A stretch of 5,173 nt of DNA, taken from the NCBI GenBank assembly GCA_028698765.1, contig JAQVVW010000134.1:1-5173 (forward strand). Reading direction: 5' to 3'. The stretch comes from Methanoculleus sp. (GTDB lineage Archaea; Halobacteriota; Methanomicrobia; Methanomicrobiales; Methanoculleaceae). The translations under genes and the position numbers were made by a program. Below, one piece after another: positions 1 through 4,628 of this stretch. Positions within the stretch are counted from its first letter, which is position 1, and every line of letters starts with the position of its first letter. The notes below the pieces were generated by a model. The model was given only the letters and a program-made list of their open reading frames with translations, had not been told where the DNA came from and did no database searches.

Positions 1-142
1 AGGCGATCCTGGCACCGTCTGGCGACCAGAAGGGATACGCATCGAATGCCGAATCGTTTGTCAGTTGAACAACGGGTGCAGCCGCTGCCGGGAGAGCGGA
101 CGCGATCAGCAACAGGACGATACAGATCGTTTTTTGATTCAC
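1..142 (-). CDS. Secreted TolB-like/PD40 beta-propeller protein, N-terminal part only
   Basis: This gene starts at a GTG (142-140) and runs off the left edge, so only 47 codons are visible. Residues 1-22 are a classical signal peptide: a short N-region with one lysine (MNQKTI), a hydrophobic core (CIVLLLIASALPA) and small residues AAA before an A/P junction. The mature start VVQLTNDSAFDAYPFWSPDG followed by ARIA matches the PD40/WD40-like TolB propeller blade (LTnd..ayPxWSPDGxrIaF), so the protein is probably an exported propeller acting outside the cytoplasmic membrane. The GTG is chosen because AGGAGAGGT lies 4-8 bases before it and because it opens the signal peptide exactly. It lies 20 bases downstream of the six-cysteine ORF on the same strand, so the two may be co-transcribed. 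The substrate or partner is unknown; the family name is well supported, the function is not. Confidence 0.85.
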   Translation of the reverse strand, partial: MNQKTICIVLLLIASALPAAAAPVVQLTNDSAFDAYPFWSPDGARIA

Positions 143-146
143 ACAG

Positions 147-155
147 ACCTCTCCT
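147..155 (-). promoter_or_regulatory. Ribosome binding site for the propeller gene
   Basis: On the minus strand AGGAGAGGT precedes the GTG start at 142 with 4 bases after the GAGGT part and 8 bases after the GGAG part. It decides the non-ATG start of the secreted propeller gene. Confidence 0.7.
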
Positions 156-162
156 GTACGTT

Positions 163-564
163 TCATGGGTATATAACGCAGGAAGCGGCAGCATCCTCTC
201 TACCGATATTTGTCCATGTGATAACCCAGACCCAACATTCAGCATGTACTTTTACTTCCACTGTATAGGGGGAAGCTGAAGGCGCCACAGCTATGTTGTC
301 CGTACCGGACTGTATGCAGTAATCGGTATAGAGAGGTTTCACGATCTCACTCGAACCACTAGGCCAACTCACTTTGATCGTTGTACTGAGTTCGCAGCTC
401 GTGAACGTGAACTGTCGACTATAATCGAAACATCCACTTACATACCAGTCTATTACAACATAGCGGGTACCGTTATCCCTCTGGTACAATTCTGCAGAAT
501 TAATCTTTGCCGACGCGTTCAATTTAACGTCCTGAACAGGACCACAAGAACCAATTGACATCAC
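163..564 (-). CDS. Small six-cysteine, beta-rich hypothetical protein (probably extracellular domain)
   Basis: I do not recognise this 133-residue protein. It has alternating polar/hydrophobic stretches typical of beta strands (YVVIDWYVSG near 35-44, RQFTFTSCEL near 50-59, TTIKVSW near 61-67, YTVEVKVHAECWVWVITWTN at 100-119). It has six cysteines (7, 45, 57, 83, 110, 129), an even number that would suit disulfides in an exported domain. There is no signal peptide or membrane segment, which is odd for such a composition and suggests a lost N-terminus. GTG at 564 is followed at once by ATG at 561; AGGA at 572-575 is 7 bases before the GTG, so either codon could start it. The first codons overlap the stop of an upstream minus-strand reading frame as ATGTGATG. 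Codons are richer in A/T (ATA, GTA, AAA, AGT) than in purB or the right-hand operon, hinting at transfer or relaxed selection. The propeller gene follows 20 bases downstream, suggesting a shared transcript. Confidence 0.55.
   Translation of the reverse strand: MMSIGSCGPVQDVKLNASAKINSAELYQRDNGTRYVVIDWYVSGCFDYSRQFTFTSCELSTTIKVSWPSGSSEIVKPLYTDYCIQSGTDNIAVAPSASPYTVEVKVHAECWVWVITWTNIGREDAAASCVIYP
170..176 (-). promoter_or_regulatory. Possible TATA box inside the end of the upstream ORF
   Basis: The minus strand reads TTATATA here, centred about 31 bases before the GTG of the propeller gene. At the usual archaeal spacing, transcription would begin around 146-147, which would cut off the ribosome binding site. 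It is therefore either a near-leaderless alternative promoter or a chance match within the last codons of the six-cysteine ORF. Weak evidence. Confidence 0.2.
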
Positions 565-1053
565 ATCACTATCCTATTTGGCACATTCCCTTCCCATTGC
601 AATACTATGTCACTCGAAATTCCGTAACAGTGCTTGGAGGAACACGGAACCGCAACGGCTATCCCCCGGCACCCAGCAGCCCTATTGCCCTCCGGGCACG
701 CTTTTGGGGGCCGGGATACGACGGCAATCGGGGTTCCCGGCCCCCGCGGGATACCGTACACAGTGTCACCGTTCAAGGCGTCAACGTTCCCCCATATACC
801 TTTTCTGTGACAAGCATCGAACTGTCGTGGCTGTACCCGGGCCGTCGCATTCTCCTGACATGCCCTCGTTGTGCCATCTCCCGGCAGCACGGCCGATCTC
901 CAGTGGAAATGTACCTCGGTCCCCGGATCGCGGGTATGAGTGCATACCCCGGTAAGAATCCTGCATACCTTCCCCGAATATCGAAACCCGGCGGAATAAT
1001 CGGCTTGCCTCCGATGCAGCCCTTCCCGGGGAGCGAAAGTGCGCGCCCGTCTA
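565..1053 (-). pseudogene. Degenerate region, possibly decayed relatives of the six-cysteine protein
   Basis: A minus-strand frame is open here from about 1097 to 561, but its composition (many Arg, Cys and Pro, shifting character) is unlike a normal protein, so I do not call it an intact gene. Pieces resemble the downstream six-cysteine protein when frames are switched. GIAVAVPCSSK around 640-665, followed in another frame by TVTEFRVT then a stop, parallels NIAVAPSASPYTVEVKVHAE. Farther upstream, EVHFHW and ACQENATARVQP, then SSMLVTEKVYG in another frame, parallel IKVSW, YCIQSGTDNIAVAP and SPYTVEVKVHA. I infer one or two frameshifted, decayed copies. The alignment is by eye, short and gapped, so chance is a real alternative. 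I see no convincing plus-strand gene in this stretch. Confidence 0.25.
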
Positions 1054-1382
1054 TCATCGGATATCCGTCCGCATGAACCGCGTGTATGCGACGGCAAAGA
1101 CGACGACGGGCTAGAGGATCAGCGCCACCACGCTCGACCATATCCCGCCGAGTGTATCTTCAAGGGTTGCCCCGGGGAGGCGTGCATCCTCAGGATCAGG
1201 ATGCCCCTCAGGGAGCGTCCTTCGAGCATCGTCAGGTGCACGTTCGGTGAACCGTCGTGCCCGGGAGTTGTGTTCGTCGGGAGCAGGCGCGGAAGAGGTT
1301 CAAGAGATCTGGTTTTCTTGTATCGGTTGGTTCCCGGGGCACTGTCCGGCATGCCGGGGAGCCGGGGTCGGTCGGACGGCAA
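1054..1382 (-). pseudogene. Remnant of a gene with a hydrophobic C-terminal segment, frameshifted and interrupted by TAG
   Basis: Two minus-strand frames carry protein-like sequence in succession. The first (about 1382 to 1155) contains PNVHLTMLEGRSLRGILILR and MHASPGQ. Around 1165-1155 the better reading moves to a second frame with ATLEDTLGGIWSSVVALIL, then TAG (1113-1111), then PVVVFAVAYTRFMRTDIR and a double stop (TGA TAG) near 1054. Read through the TAG, the last stretch is a hydrophobic helix of about 20 residues followed by a short basic tail, as in a C-terminal membrane anchor. No start codon with a ribosome binding site is visible, and a further frame near 1410-1375 (IPDGVTVPVF) may be more of the same gene. 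The family is not recognised. A broken gene is the simplest reading; sequencing errors are an alternative. Confidence 0.35.
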
Positions 1383-1386
1383 AAGA

Positions 1387-1408
1387 CCGGGACGGTGACG
1401 CCGTCCGG
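1387..1408. repeat. GC-rich stem-loop
   Basis: Arms CCGGGACGG (1387-1395) and CCGTCCGG (1401-1408) pair over 8 base pairs with one bulged G around the loop TGACG. On the minus strand the hairpin is followed by TCTTTTG, faintly terminator-like, but no leftward gene ends here. It sits at the edge of the AT-rich promoter patch. Role unknown. Confidence 0.4.
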
Positions 1409-1470
1409 GATATTTATGCTACAAATGATTTAAATTGTAGTACTTAATATTAAAATTATCAAAATATATG
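1409..1470. promoter_or_regulatory. AT-rich promoter region with TATA-like sequences
   Basis: This stretch is strikingly AT-rich in a GC-rich window. On the plus strand it contains TTAATATTAAAATT (1444-1457) and AAAATATAT (1461-1469), either of which could be the TATA element for a transcript reading into the 118-codon ORF at 1629. That would leave a leader of roughly 130-160 bases. TTTAAAT-like motifs on both strands mean a promoter for the leftward remnant is also possible. No start site can be fixed from sequence alone. Confidence 0.45.
1419..1440. promoter_or_regulatory. Dyad in promoter patch, possible operator
   Basis: Six-base arms CTACAA (1419-1424) and TTGTAG (1435-1440) form an inverted repeat with a 10-base AT-rich centre that includes TTTAAA. 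The spacing suits a dimeric DNA-binding protein, and the position next to TATA-like sequences suits an operator. It is a single copy with short arms, so chance cannot be excluded. Confidence 0.3.
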
Positions 1471-1626
1471 GTACTCGTCATGATATCTCTACCTGGTGGG
1501 CGGTGGCGGAACCTCCTGTTCCTCGGCCCGGGCCGCGGAAGGGTGTGGCCACCTCACCGGGCTTTCGGGGTCATCGCCGCCGCCTGCCGAATCGCCCTGC
1601 ACGGCCAGCGGGGCAGAGGTGACTGA
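1468..1626 (+). CDS. Possible 52-codon leader ORF (doubtful)
   Basis: An ATG at 1468 opens a frame of 52 codons ending in TGA at 1624-1626, two bases before the ATG of the 118-codon ORF. The product would be basic, with a hydrophobic stretch (AFGVIAAACRIAL) in its second half. The stop lies beside the next gene's ribosome binding site, an arrangement seen in translational coupling. Against it: no ribosome binding site precedes it, the ATG is part of a TATA-like AAAATATATG, and the composition (Gly, Arg, Trp) is that of untranslated GC-rich DNA. It is more likely a 5' leader than a gene. Confidence 0.15.
   Translation: MVLVMISLPGGRWRNLLFLGPGRGRVWPPHRAFGVIAAACRIALHGQRGRGD
1616..1622 (+). promoter_or_regulatory. 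Ribosome binding site for the 118-codon ORF
   Basis: GAGGTGA ends 6 bases before the ATG at 1629. It is a close match to the complement of the archaeal 16S rRNA 3' end and fixes the start. Confidence 0.75.
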
Positions 1627-1628
1627 CC

Positions 1629-1985
1629 ATGAAGAAATGTATTCAATCCGAGAAAGGTGAGATCCTCCTCGACACCGACCGTGACGTCTGGCTCTACCTC
1701 GCACCACGGGGCGGCAACGCAGGCAGGGCATTCGGGCGCGGAAGCGATCTCTACCTGCACGAAGAAGAGGGGCTGCCGGACATCTACTACATCCATACTT
1801 GGTCGACTACTACATCCATACCTGGTCGATGGTGCCCGGCGAAGACGAACAGATCCAGCCCATCTCCATCGTCTCCGCCGAAGGAGTTTCTGGAGTCGCG
1901 GGGGCTCGTGCTTGCCGCATACCCGAAGCAGCGGGGGAGCGAGGTACTGCGGTCATACGGTTACGGCATCGCGGAAAAGTTCTGA
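1629..1985 (+). CDS. Hypothetical protein with a compensated internal frameshift
   Basis: The 118-codon frame is intact, with a strong ribosome binding site, but its family is not recognised. Residues 1-59 are a plausible small cytoplasmic domain (DRDVWLYLAPRG near 18-29, SDLYLHEEEGLPDIYYIHTW near 39-58). Residues 86-118 again look normal (FLESRGLVLAAYPKQRGSEV, then LRSYGYGIAEKF). Between them, residues about 60-85 are a low-complexity Thr/Ser/Pro/Arg stretch. The other frame over the same bases reads DYYIHTWSMVPGEDEQIQPI followed by SIVSAE, which joins smoothly to EFLESRG. The cause is visible: a 23-bp tandem duplication (1784-1829) shifts the frame and one extra G at 1883/1884 restores it. 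I infer an ancestor of about 110 residues with SIVSAEEFLESRG at the second junction. The product may be a neutral or inactive variant, or a pseudogene with a restored frame. Confidence 0.55.
   Translation: MKKCIQSEKGEILLDTDRDVWLYLAPRGGNAGRAFGRGSDLYLHEEEGLPDIYYIHTWSTTTSIPGRWCPAKTNRSSPSPSSPPKEFLESRGLVLAAYPKQRGSEVLRSYGYGIAEKF
1784..1829 (+). repeat. 23-bp tandem direct duplication
   Basis: Two adjacent 23-base units (1784-1806 and 1807-1829) differ at one position (T1799 versus C1822). They encode the same YYIHTWS stretch in different frames. Because 23 is not a multiple of three, the duplication shifts the reading frame of the surrounding ORF. One substitution between the copies argues that the duplication is not brand new and not a simple assembly error. 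Confidence 0.9.
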
Positions 1986-1987
1986 AC

Positions 1988-2079
1988 ATGCCGGCAGGGC
2001 ACTACTTGATCGCCGACCTTTCGGGCTCCTGCGGGAGATCGTGGCGGCCGAACGGGATGCGATGGTGCATCCCGTCTGA
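1988..2079 (+). pseudogene. Short frameshifted gene remnant
   Basis: An ATG two bases after the preceding stop opens MPAGHYLIADL. After CTT (2018-2020) two bases, TC, separate it from GLLREIVAAERDAMVHPV, which is in another frame and ends in TGA (2077-2079). Joined (…ADL[F]GLLREIV…), it would be a 30-residue piece with an amphipathic helical tail. The loss of one base from a TTC codon explains the shift. It could be the end of a lost gene, or a tiny downstream gene that has decayed. The family is unrecognised and the only ribosome binding site is weak (GGAAAAG). Confidence 0.3.
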
Positions 2080-2232
2080 ATCGCCACCACCCTCTTTCTC
2101 CGGCGGGGGGCCGCGCTCTGTTCTGATCCGACTCCCGTCTCGTTATTCTATTTTGAGCAAGGGGTCGGCCGGTATCGGCTGTTCGTTTGGATATGCCTGC
2201 GAAACATCGATACGTATCTTAGTTTCATCCCC

Positions 2233-2239
2233 TTTATTT
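2233..2239 (+). promoter_or_regulatory. TATA-like element of the membrane protein/winged-helix operon
   Basis: TTTATTT lies in an otherwise gene-free stretch (2080-2278). At the usual archaeal distance transcription would begin near 2263, at the end of an ATAG triplet repeat (2251-2262), giving a leader of about 16 bases that still contains the ribosome binding site. The spacing is consistent, the motif is only a moderate match. Confidence 0.4.
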
Positions 2240-2265
2240 GCAGAACGCGAATAGATAGATAGACC

Positions 2266-2270
2266 GGTGA
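2266..2270 (+). promoter_or_regulatory. Ribosome binding site deciding the start at 2279
   Basis: GGTGA precedes the ATG at 2279 by 8 bases. The GTG inside this motif (2267) is in frame and would add four residues, but nothing resembling a ribosome binding site precedes it, so the ATG is preferred. Confidence 0.65.
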
Positions 2271-2278
2271 ATACCCCC

Positions 2279-2929
2279 ATGCACGAATCAGCACTTGTCC
2301 GGTTCAGAAGCGAGATCCGGCACTTCTATGTTGTTACCATCGCGAACGTCGCCTTTGCCGCAGTTGTGATGGCGCTCGGCATCAGCGTGCTCGTCGGAGA
2401 GGCGGTCTCTATGTACGAGACCTTCTCCACCGCACTGTACGTGATCTATTCCCCTGTCGTCCTGTTCGTCGCACTTGTCGCCACCCTTATGGGCCTTCGC
2501 TGGATTCTCACCAGCATCAGGATATTCGAAGGGACCGAGGCGATCAAAGATGATCTGGATGAGAAGGGAAGCGAGGTCTCGGACGAGGCTCTCACCCGCC
2601 TCATCGTAAGCATGCTCTCGCATTACCGCGACAACCGGGCAACCATCCGCACCATGATCCTGGTCTGCACGCTCGGCGGCGTCTGCTCGTTTCTCCTCGG
2701 GATCTTCGGCAGCCTGGAACATCTCGCCATCTCAGCGGACGGCATCTCCTTCACCCTCAACAACTACCGGGTCATCCCGTTCATGCTCCTCACGCTCGGA
2801 ATTGCCCTCACCAGTCTCGCCTCCTCGTACTACTTCTCCCGGTTCGCAAAAGTCTGGGACGAGCGCCTCGACGAGATCGAGGAGTCCGAGGCTCTCCTGA
2901 AAGAAACGCTGGAGCTGGATCGGCGATGA
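2279..2929 (+). CDS. Four-helix integral membrane protein, partner of the winged-helix protein
   Basis: The 216-residue product has no family I recognise. Four hydrophobic segments are clear: about 16-40 (VVTIANVAFAAVVMALGISV), 50-73 (LYVIYSPVVLFVALVATLMG), 124-146 (MILVCTLGGVCSFLLGIFG) and 164-187 (IPFMLLTLGIALTSLASSYY). A charged loop of about 50 residues (81-123, EGTEAIKDDLDEKGSEVSDE) separates helices 2 and 3. The C-terminus (188-216) is acidic and heptad-like (DERLDEIEESEALLKETLEL), a possible coiled coil. By the positive-inside rule both termini and the central loop should be cytoplasmic. The stop overlaps the next start (ATGA), so translation of the two is probably coupled. I infer a membrane sensor or anchor that controls the winged-helix protein, perhaps through the central loop or C-terminal coil. 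Start chosen on the GGTGA motif. Confidence 0.85.
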   Translation: MHESALVRFRSEIRHFYVVTIANVAFAAVVMALGISVLVGEAVSMYETFSTALYVIYSPVVLFVALVATLMGLRWILTSIRIFEGTEAIKDDLDEKGSEVSDEALTRLIVSMLSHYRDNRATIRTMILVCTLGGVCSFLLGIFGSLEHLAISADGISFTLNNYRVIPFMLLTLGIALTSLASSYYFSRFAKVWDERLDEIEESEALLKETLELDRR

Positions 2930-3201
2930 GCGGGCGCAGGACGGCGTTTGAGATCTACTGGGAGATCCTGATCTTCTGCAGAACGCCGCAGTCGTTTACC
3001 GGCATCATCAACCGATGCGACCTGAACTCAAAGACCGGGCAGGAGTATCTCCGGTTTCTCGTAGAAAAAGAGTATCTCGTTGAGATGGCCGAGGGGGACA
3101 AGACCCGGTACCTTGCCACCGAGAAGGCCGGGGAGTACACCGCGCTCTTTAGTTCGCTCTATCGCAAACTCTTCGATGCCCCTCCCCGGTTCAAACTGTG
3201 A
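2926..3201 (+). CDS. ArnR1-like winged helix-turn-helix protein
   Basis: This 91-residue protein has the fold pattern of the archaeal ArnR1-like winged-helix family (HTH_45): helix 1 at about 7-20 (AFEIYWEILIFC), helix 2 at 22-30 (SFTGIINR), recognition helix at 34-50 (NSKTGQEYLRFLVEKEY), a wing at about 52-65 (VEMAEGDKTRYLAT) and a C-terminal helix (EKAGEYTALFSSLYRKLF). 'Cannot miss' features are the short linker LNSKTGQEYLRFL and the YLATEKAGEY wing. It has no effector or membrane domain of its own. Its ATG overlaps the stop of the four-helix membrane gene; GGAG at 2911-2914 is 11 bases upstream, so coupling probably drives its translation. The known ArnR regulators of Sulfolobus carry winged helix and membrane helices in one chain; here I infer that the two functions are split over two genes. 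Targets unknown. Confidence 0.85.
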   Translation: MSGRRTAFEIYWEILIFCRTPQSFTGIINRCDLNSKTGQEYLRFLVEKEYLVEMAEGDKTRYLATEKAGEYTALFSSLYRKLFDAPPRFKL

Positions 3202-3214
3202 GGGCAGCCCGAGA

Positions 3215-4555
3215 TTACCGGCAGAGCGGCGTGAGTTTCTCGATCAACCGCTCCACCTGCCGGACGGCCGTCCCGATGTAGGCGTCCGGGTCGAGGAGGG
3301 CGTCGAGTTCCTCGCGGGTGACGAACTTCGTGACCTCGGCTCGCTCGCCGAGCACCTGGCTGAGGTCGCGGTCTTCGGCGAGGGCCTGCATGCTCGCCGT
3401 CCGCATCGCCTCGTGGGCCTCCTGCCGGTTCATGCCCCGCTTCGTGAGGTCGATCATCACCGACTCGGCGAGGTTCACGCCCCGGAGCATCATCAGGTTC
3501 TTCCGGATATTTGCCTTGTTGAACTCCAGGCCTTCCATCACGCCGATCATCACGTTCAGGATGTGGTCGGCGAGCACCGACGCCTCGGGGAAGAGCACCC
3601 GCTCGGGGGAGGAGTTCGTCAGGTCGCGCTCGTCCCAGAGGACGTTGTTCTGCAGGGCGGGTTCGACCGCGGAACGGACGATCCGGGCAAGGCCGCAGAC
3701 CTGCTCGCTCTTGATCGGGTTTCTCTTGTGGGGCATCGTGCTCGAACCCACCTGCTTCTTCCCGAACGCCTCCGCAAGCTCCCCGATCTCGGAGCGCTGC
3801 ATCAGCCGGAGTTCAAGGCCGATCTTGTCGAGCGTGGTCGCGACGTTCGCGAGGAGCATGAAGTACTCCGCGTAGCGGTCCCGCGCGATGATCTGGTTGG
3901 AGACGTCCACGGCCCCGATCCCGAGGAACTCCATCATCGTCTCCTGGACCTCGATGCCGGCATCCCCGAGGGCTGCCTGGGTGCCTACGGCACCGGTGAA
4001 CTGCCCGACGACGACCCGCGGGCGCATCTGGCGGAGCCGCTCGATGTGGCGGGAGACCTCGCTCGCCCAGATCGCGAACCGGAGGCCGTAGGTCGTCGGG
4101 ACCCCGATCTGCCCGTGGGTGCGGCCGGCGCAGACCAGGGTCTTCGTCTCGGCGCTCCGGGCGAGAAGCACGCCGAGGAGTTTACCGAGTTTCTCCTCGA
4201 TGAGCATGAGGCTCTCGCGGACCTGCAGGGCGGTCGCCGTATCCAGGATGTCATTCGAGGTCGCGCCGTAGTGGATCCACCTGCCCGCGTCGCCGCAGAC
4301 CTCGGTGACGGCCTTGACGATTGCCATCATGTCGTGGTTGATCTCGGCCTCGATCTCCTTCGCCCGCTCAAGGCGGGCCTCCGGCGCGCGGGCCGCGATC
4401 GTCTCCGCATCCTCGCGGGGGATCATCCCGTGCGCCGCCTCGGCCCGGGCCAGCGCCACTTCGGCCGTGACGATCGCCCGGAACCTGTTCTCTTCGCTCC
4501 AGACGGCGCGCATCTCCGGTGTGCCGTACCGGTAGTCGAGGGGATGGATTGCCAT
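3215..4555 (-). CDS. purB: Adenylosuccinate lyase
   Basis: This cytoplasmic enzyme of the fumarase/aspartase superfamily removes fumarate twice in purine synthesis: from SAICAR to give AICAR, and from adenylosuccinate to give AMP. The 446-residue length is normal for the family. The signature SSTMPHKRNP is at 271-280, with the mobile-loop catalytic serine at 271 or 272. Other conserved blocks are HYGATSND at 95-102 (substrate-binding His95), AGRTHGQ at 143-149 (His147 at the general-acid position), and the helical core with QNNVLWDERDLTNSSPER at 302-319. No key residue is missing. No clear ribosome binding site precedes the ATG at 4555, so the mRNA may be leaderless or very short-leadered; the T-rich CTTTTTTG about 30 bases upstream could serve as a TATA substitute. 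Its 3' end lies 13 bases from the convergent winged-helix gene. Expression apart from corA is suggested by the stem-loop between them. Confidence 0.97.
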   Translation of the reverse strand: MAIHPLDYRYGTPEMRAVWSEENRFRAIVTAEVALARAEAAHGMIPREDAETIAARAPEARLERAKEIEAEINHDMMAIVKAVTEVCGDAGRWIHYGATSNDILDTATALQVRESLMLIEEKLGKLLGVLLARSAETKTLVCAGRTHGQIGVPTTYGLRFAIWASEVSRHIERLRQMRPRVVVGQFTGAVGTQAALGDAGIEVQETMMEFLGIGAVDVSNQIIARDRYAEYFMLLANVATTLDKIGLELRLMQRSEIGELAEAFGKKQVGSSTMPHKRNPIKSEQVCGLARIVRSAVEPALQNNVLWDERDLTNSSPERVLFPEASVLADHILNVMIGVMEGLEFNKANIRKNLMMLRGVNLAESVMIDLTKRGMNRQEAHEAMRTASMQALAEDRDLSQVLGERAEVTKFVTREELDALLDPDAYIGTAVRQVERLIEKLTPLCR

Positions 4556-4583
4556 AGTGGAGAAGTGTTGGCATTCTCGCTAC

Positions 4584-4603
4584 AAAAAAGGGGGTGCCGC
4601 CCC
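4584..4603 (-). terminator. Stem-loop and T-run after corA
   Basis: On the minus strand GGGG (4603-4600), loop CGGCA, CCCC (4594-4591) is followed by one more C and six T (4589-4584). This lies 26 bases after the corA stop. Archaeal termination relies mainly on the T-run, so it is a plausible terminator; the same T-run may also overlap the purB promoter. Confidence 0.5.
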
Positions 4604-4628
4604 TCTCCCCGCGTCGCAGGGCTCGCCG

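Noticed and set aside
555..1076. 173-codon plus-strand open frame
   Set aside because: Proline/arginine-rich with no ribosome binding site or recognisable pattern; likely chance in GC-rich DNA opposite the degenerate minus-strand region.
1111..1113. TAG read as pyrrolysine within the hydrophobic segment
   Set aside because: Pyrrolysine is essentially confined to a few enzyme families in lineages carrying the pyl genes. A TAG in a membrane helix, next to a frame change and no start signal, is better explained by gene decay.
1489..1796. Minus-strand open frames of 80 codons opposite the 118-codon ORF
   Set aside because: No ribosome binding site and shadow-like composition; the plus strand has the strong GAGGTGA and a better protein.
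1784..1829. The two 23-bp units as a CRISPR or mobile-element target duplication
   Set aside because: The units are directly adjacent with no spacer or inserted element, so this is a simple tandem duplication.
1799..2254. 151-codon plus-strand frame as a gene of its own
   Set aside because: It begins within the 23-bp repeat at a TTG without a ribosome binding site. Its first part is the displaced ancestral frame of the 1629 gene and its tail is non-coding promoter DNA.
2251..2262. ATAG triplet repeat as a phase-variable tract
   Set aside because: Only three units, outside the coding frame and next to the predicted transcript start; too short to argue for slippage.
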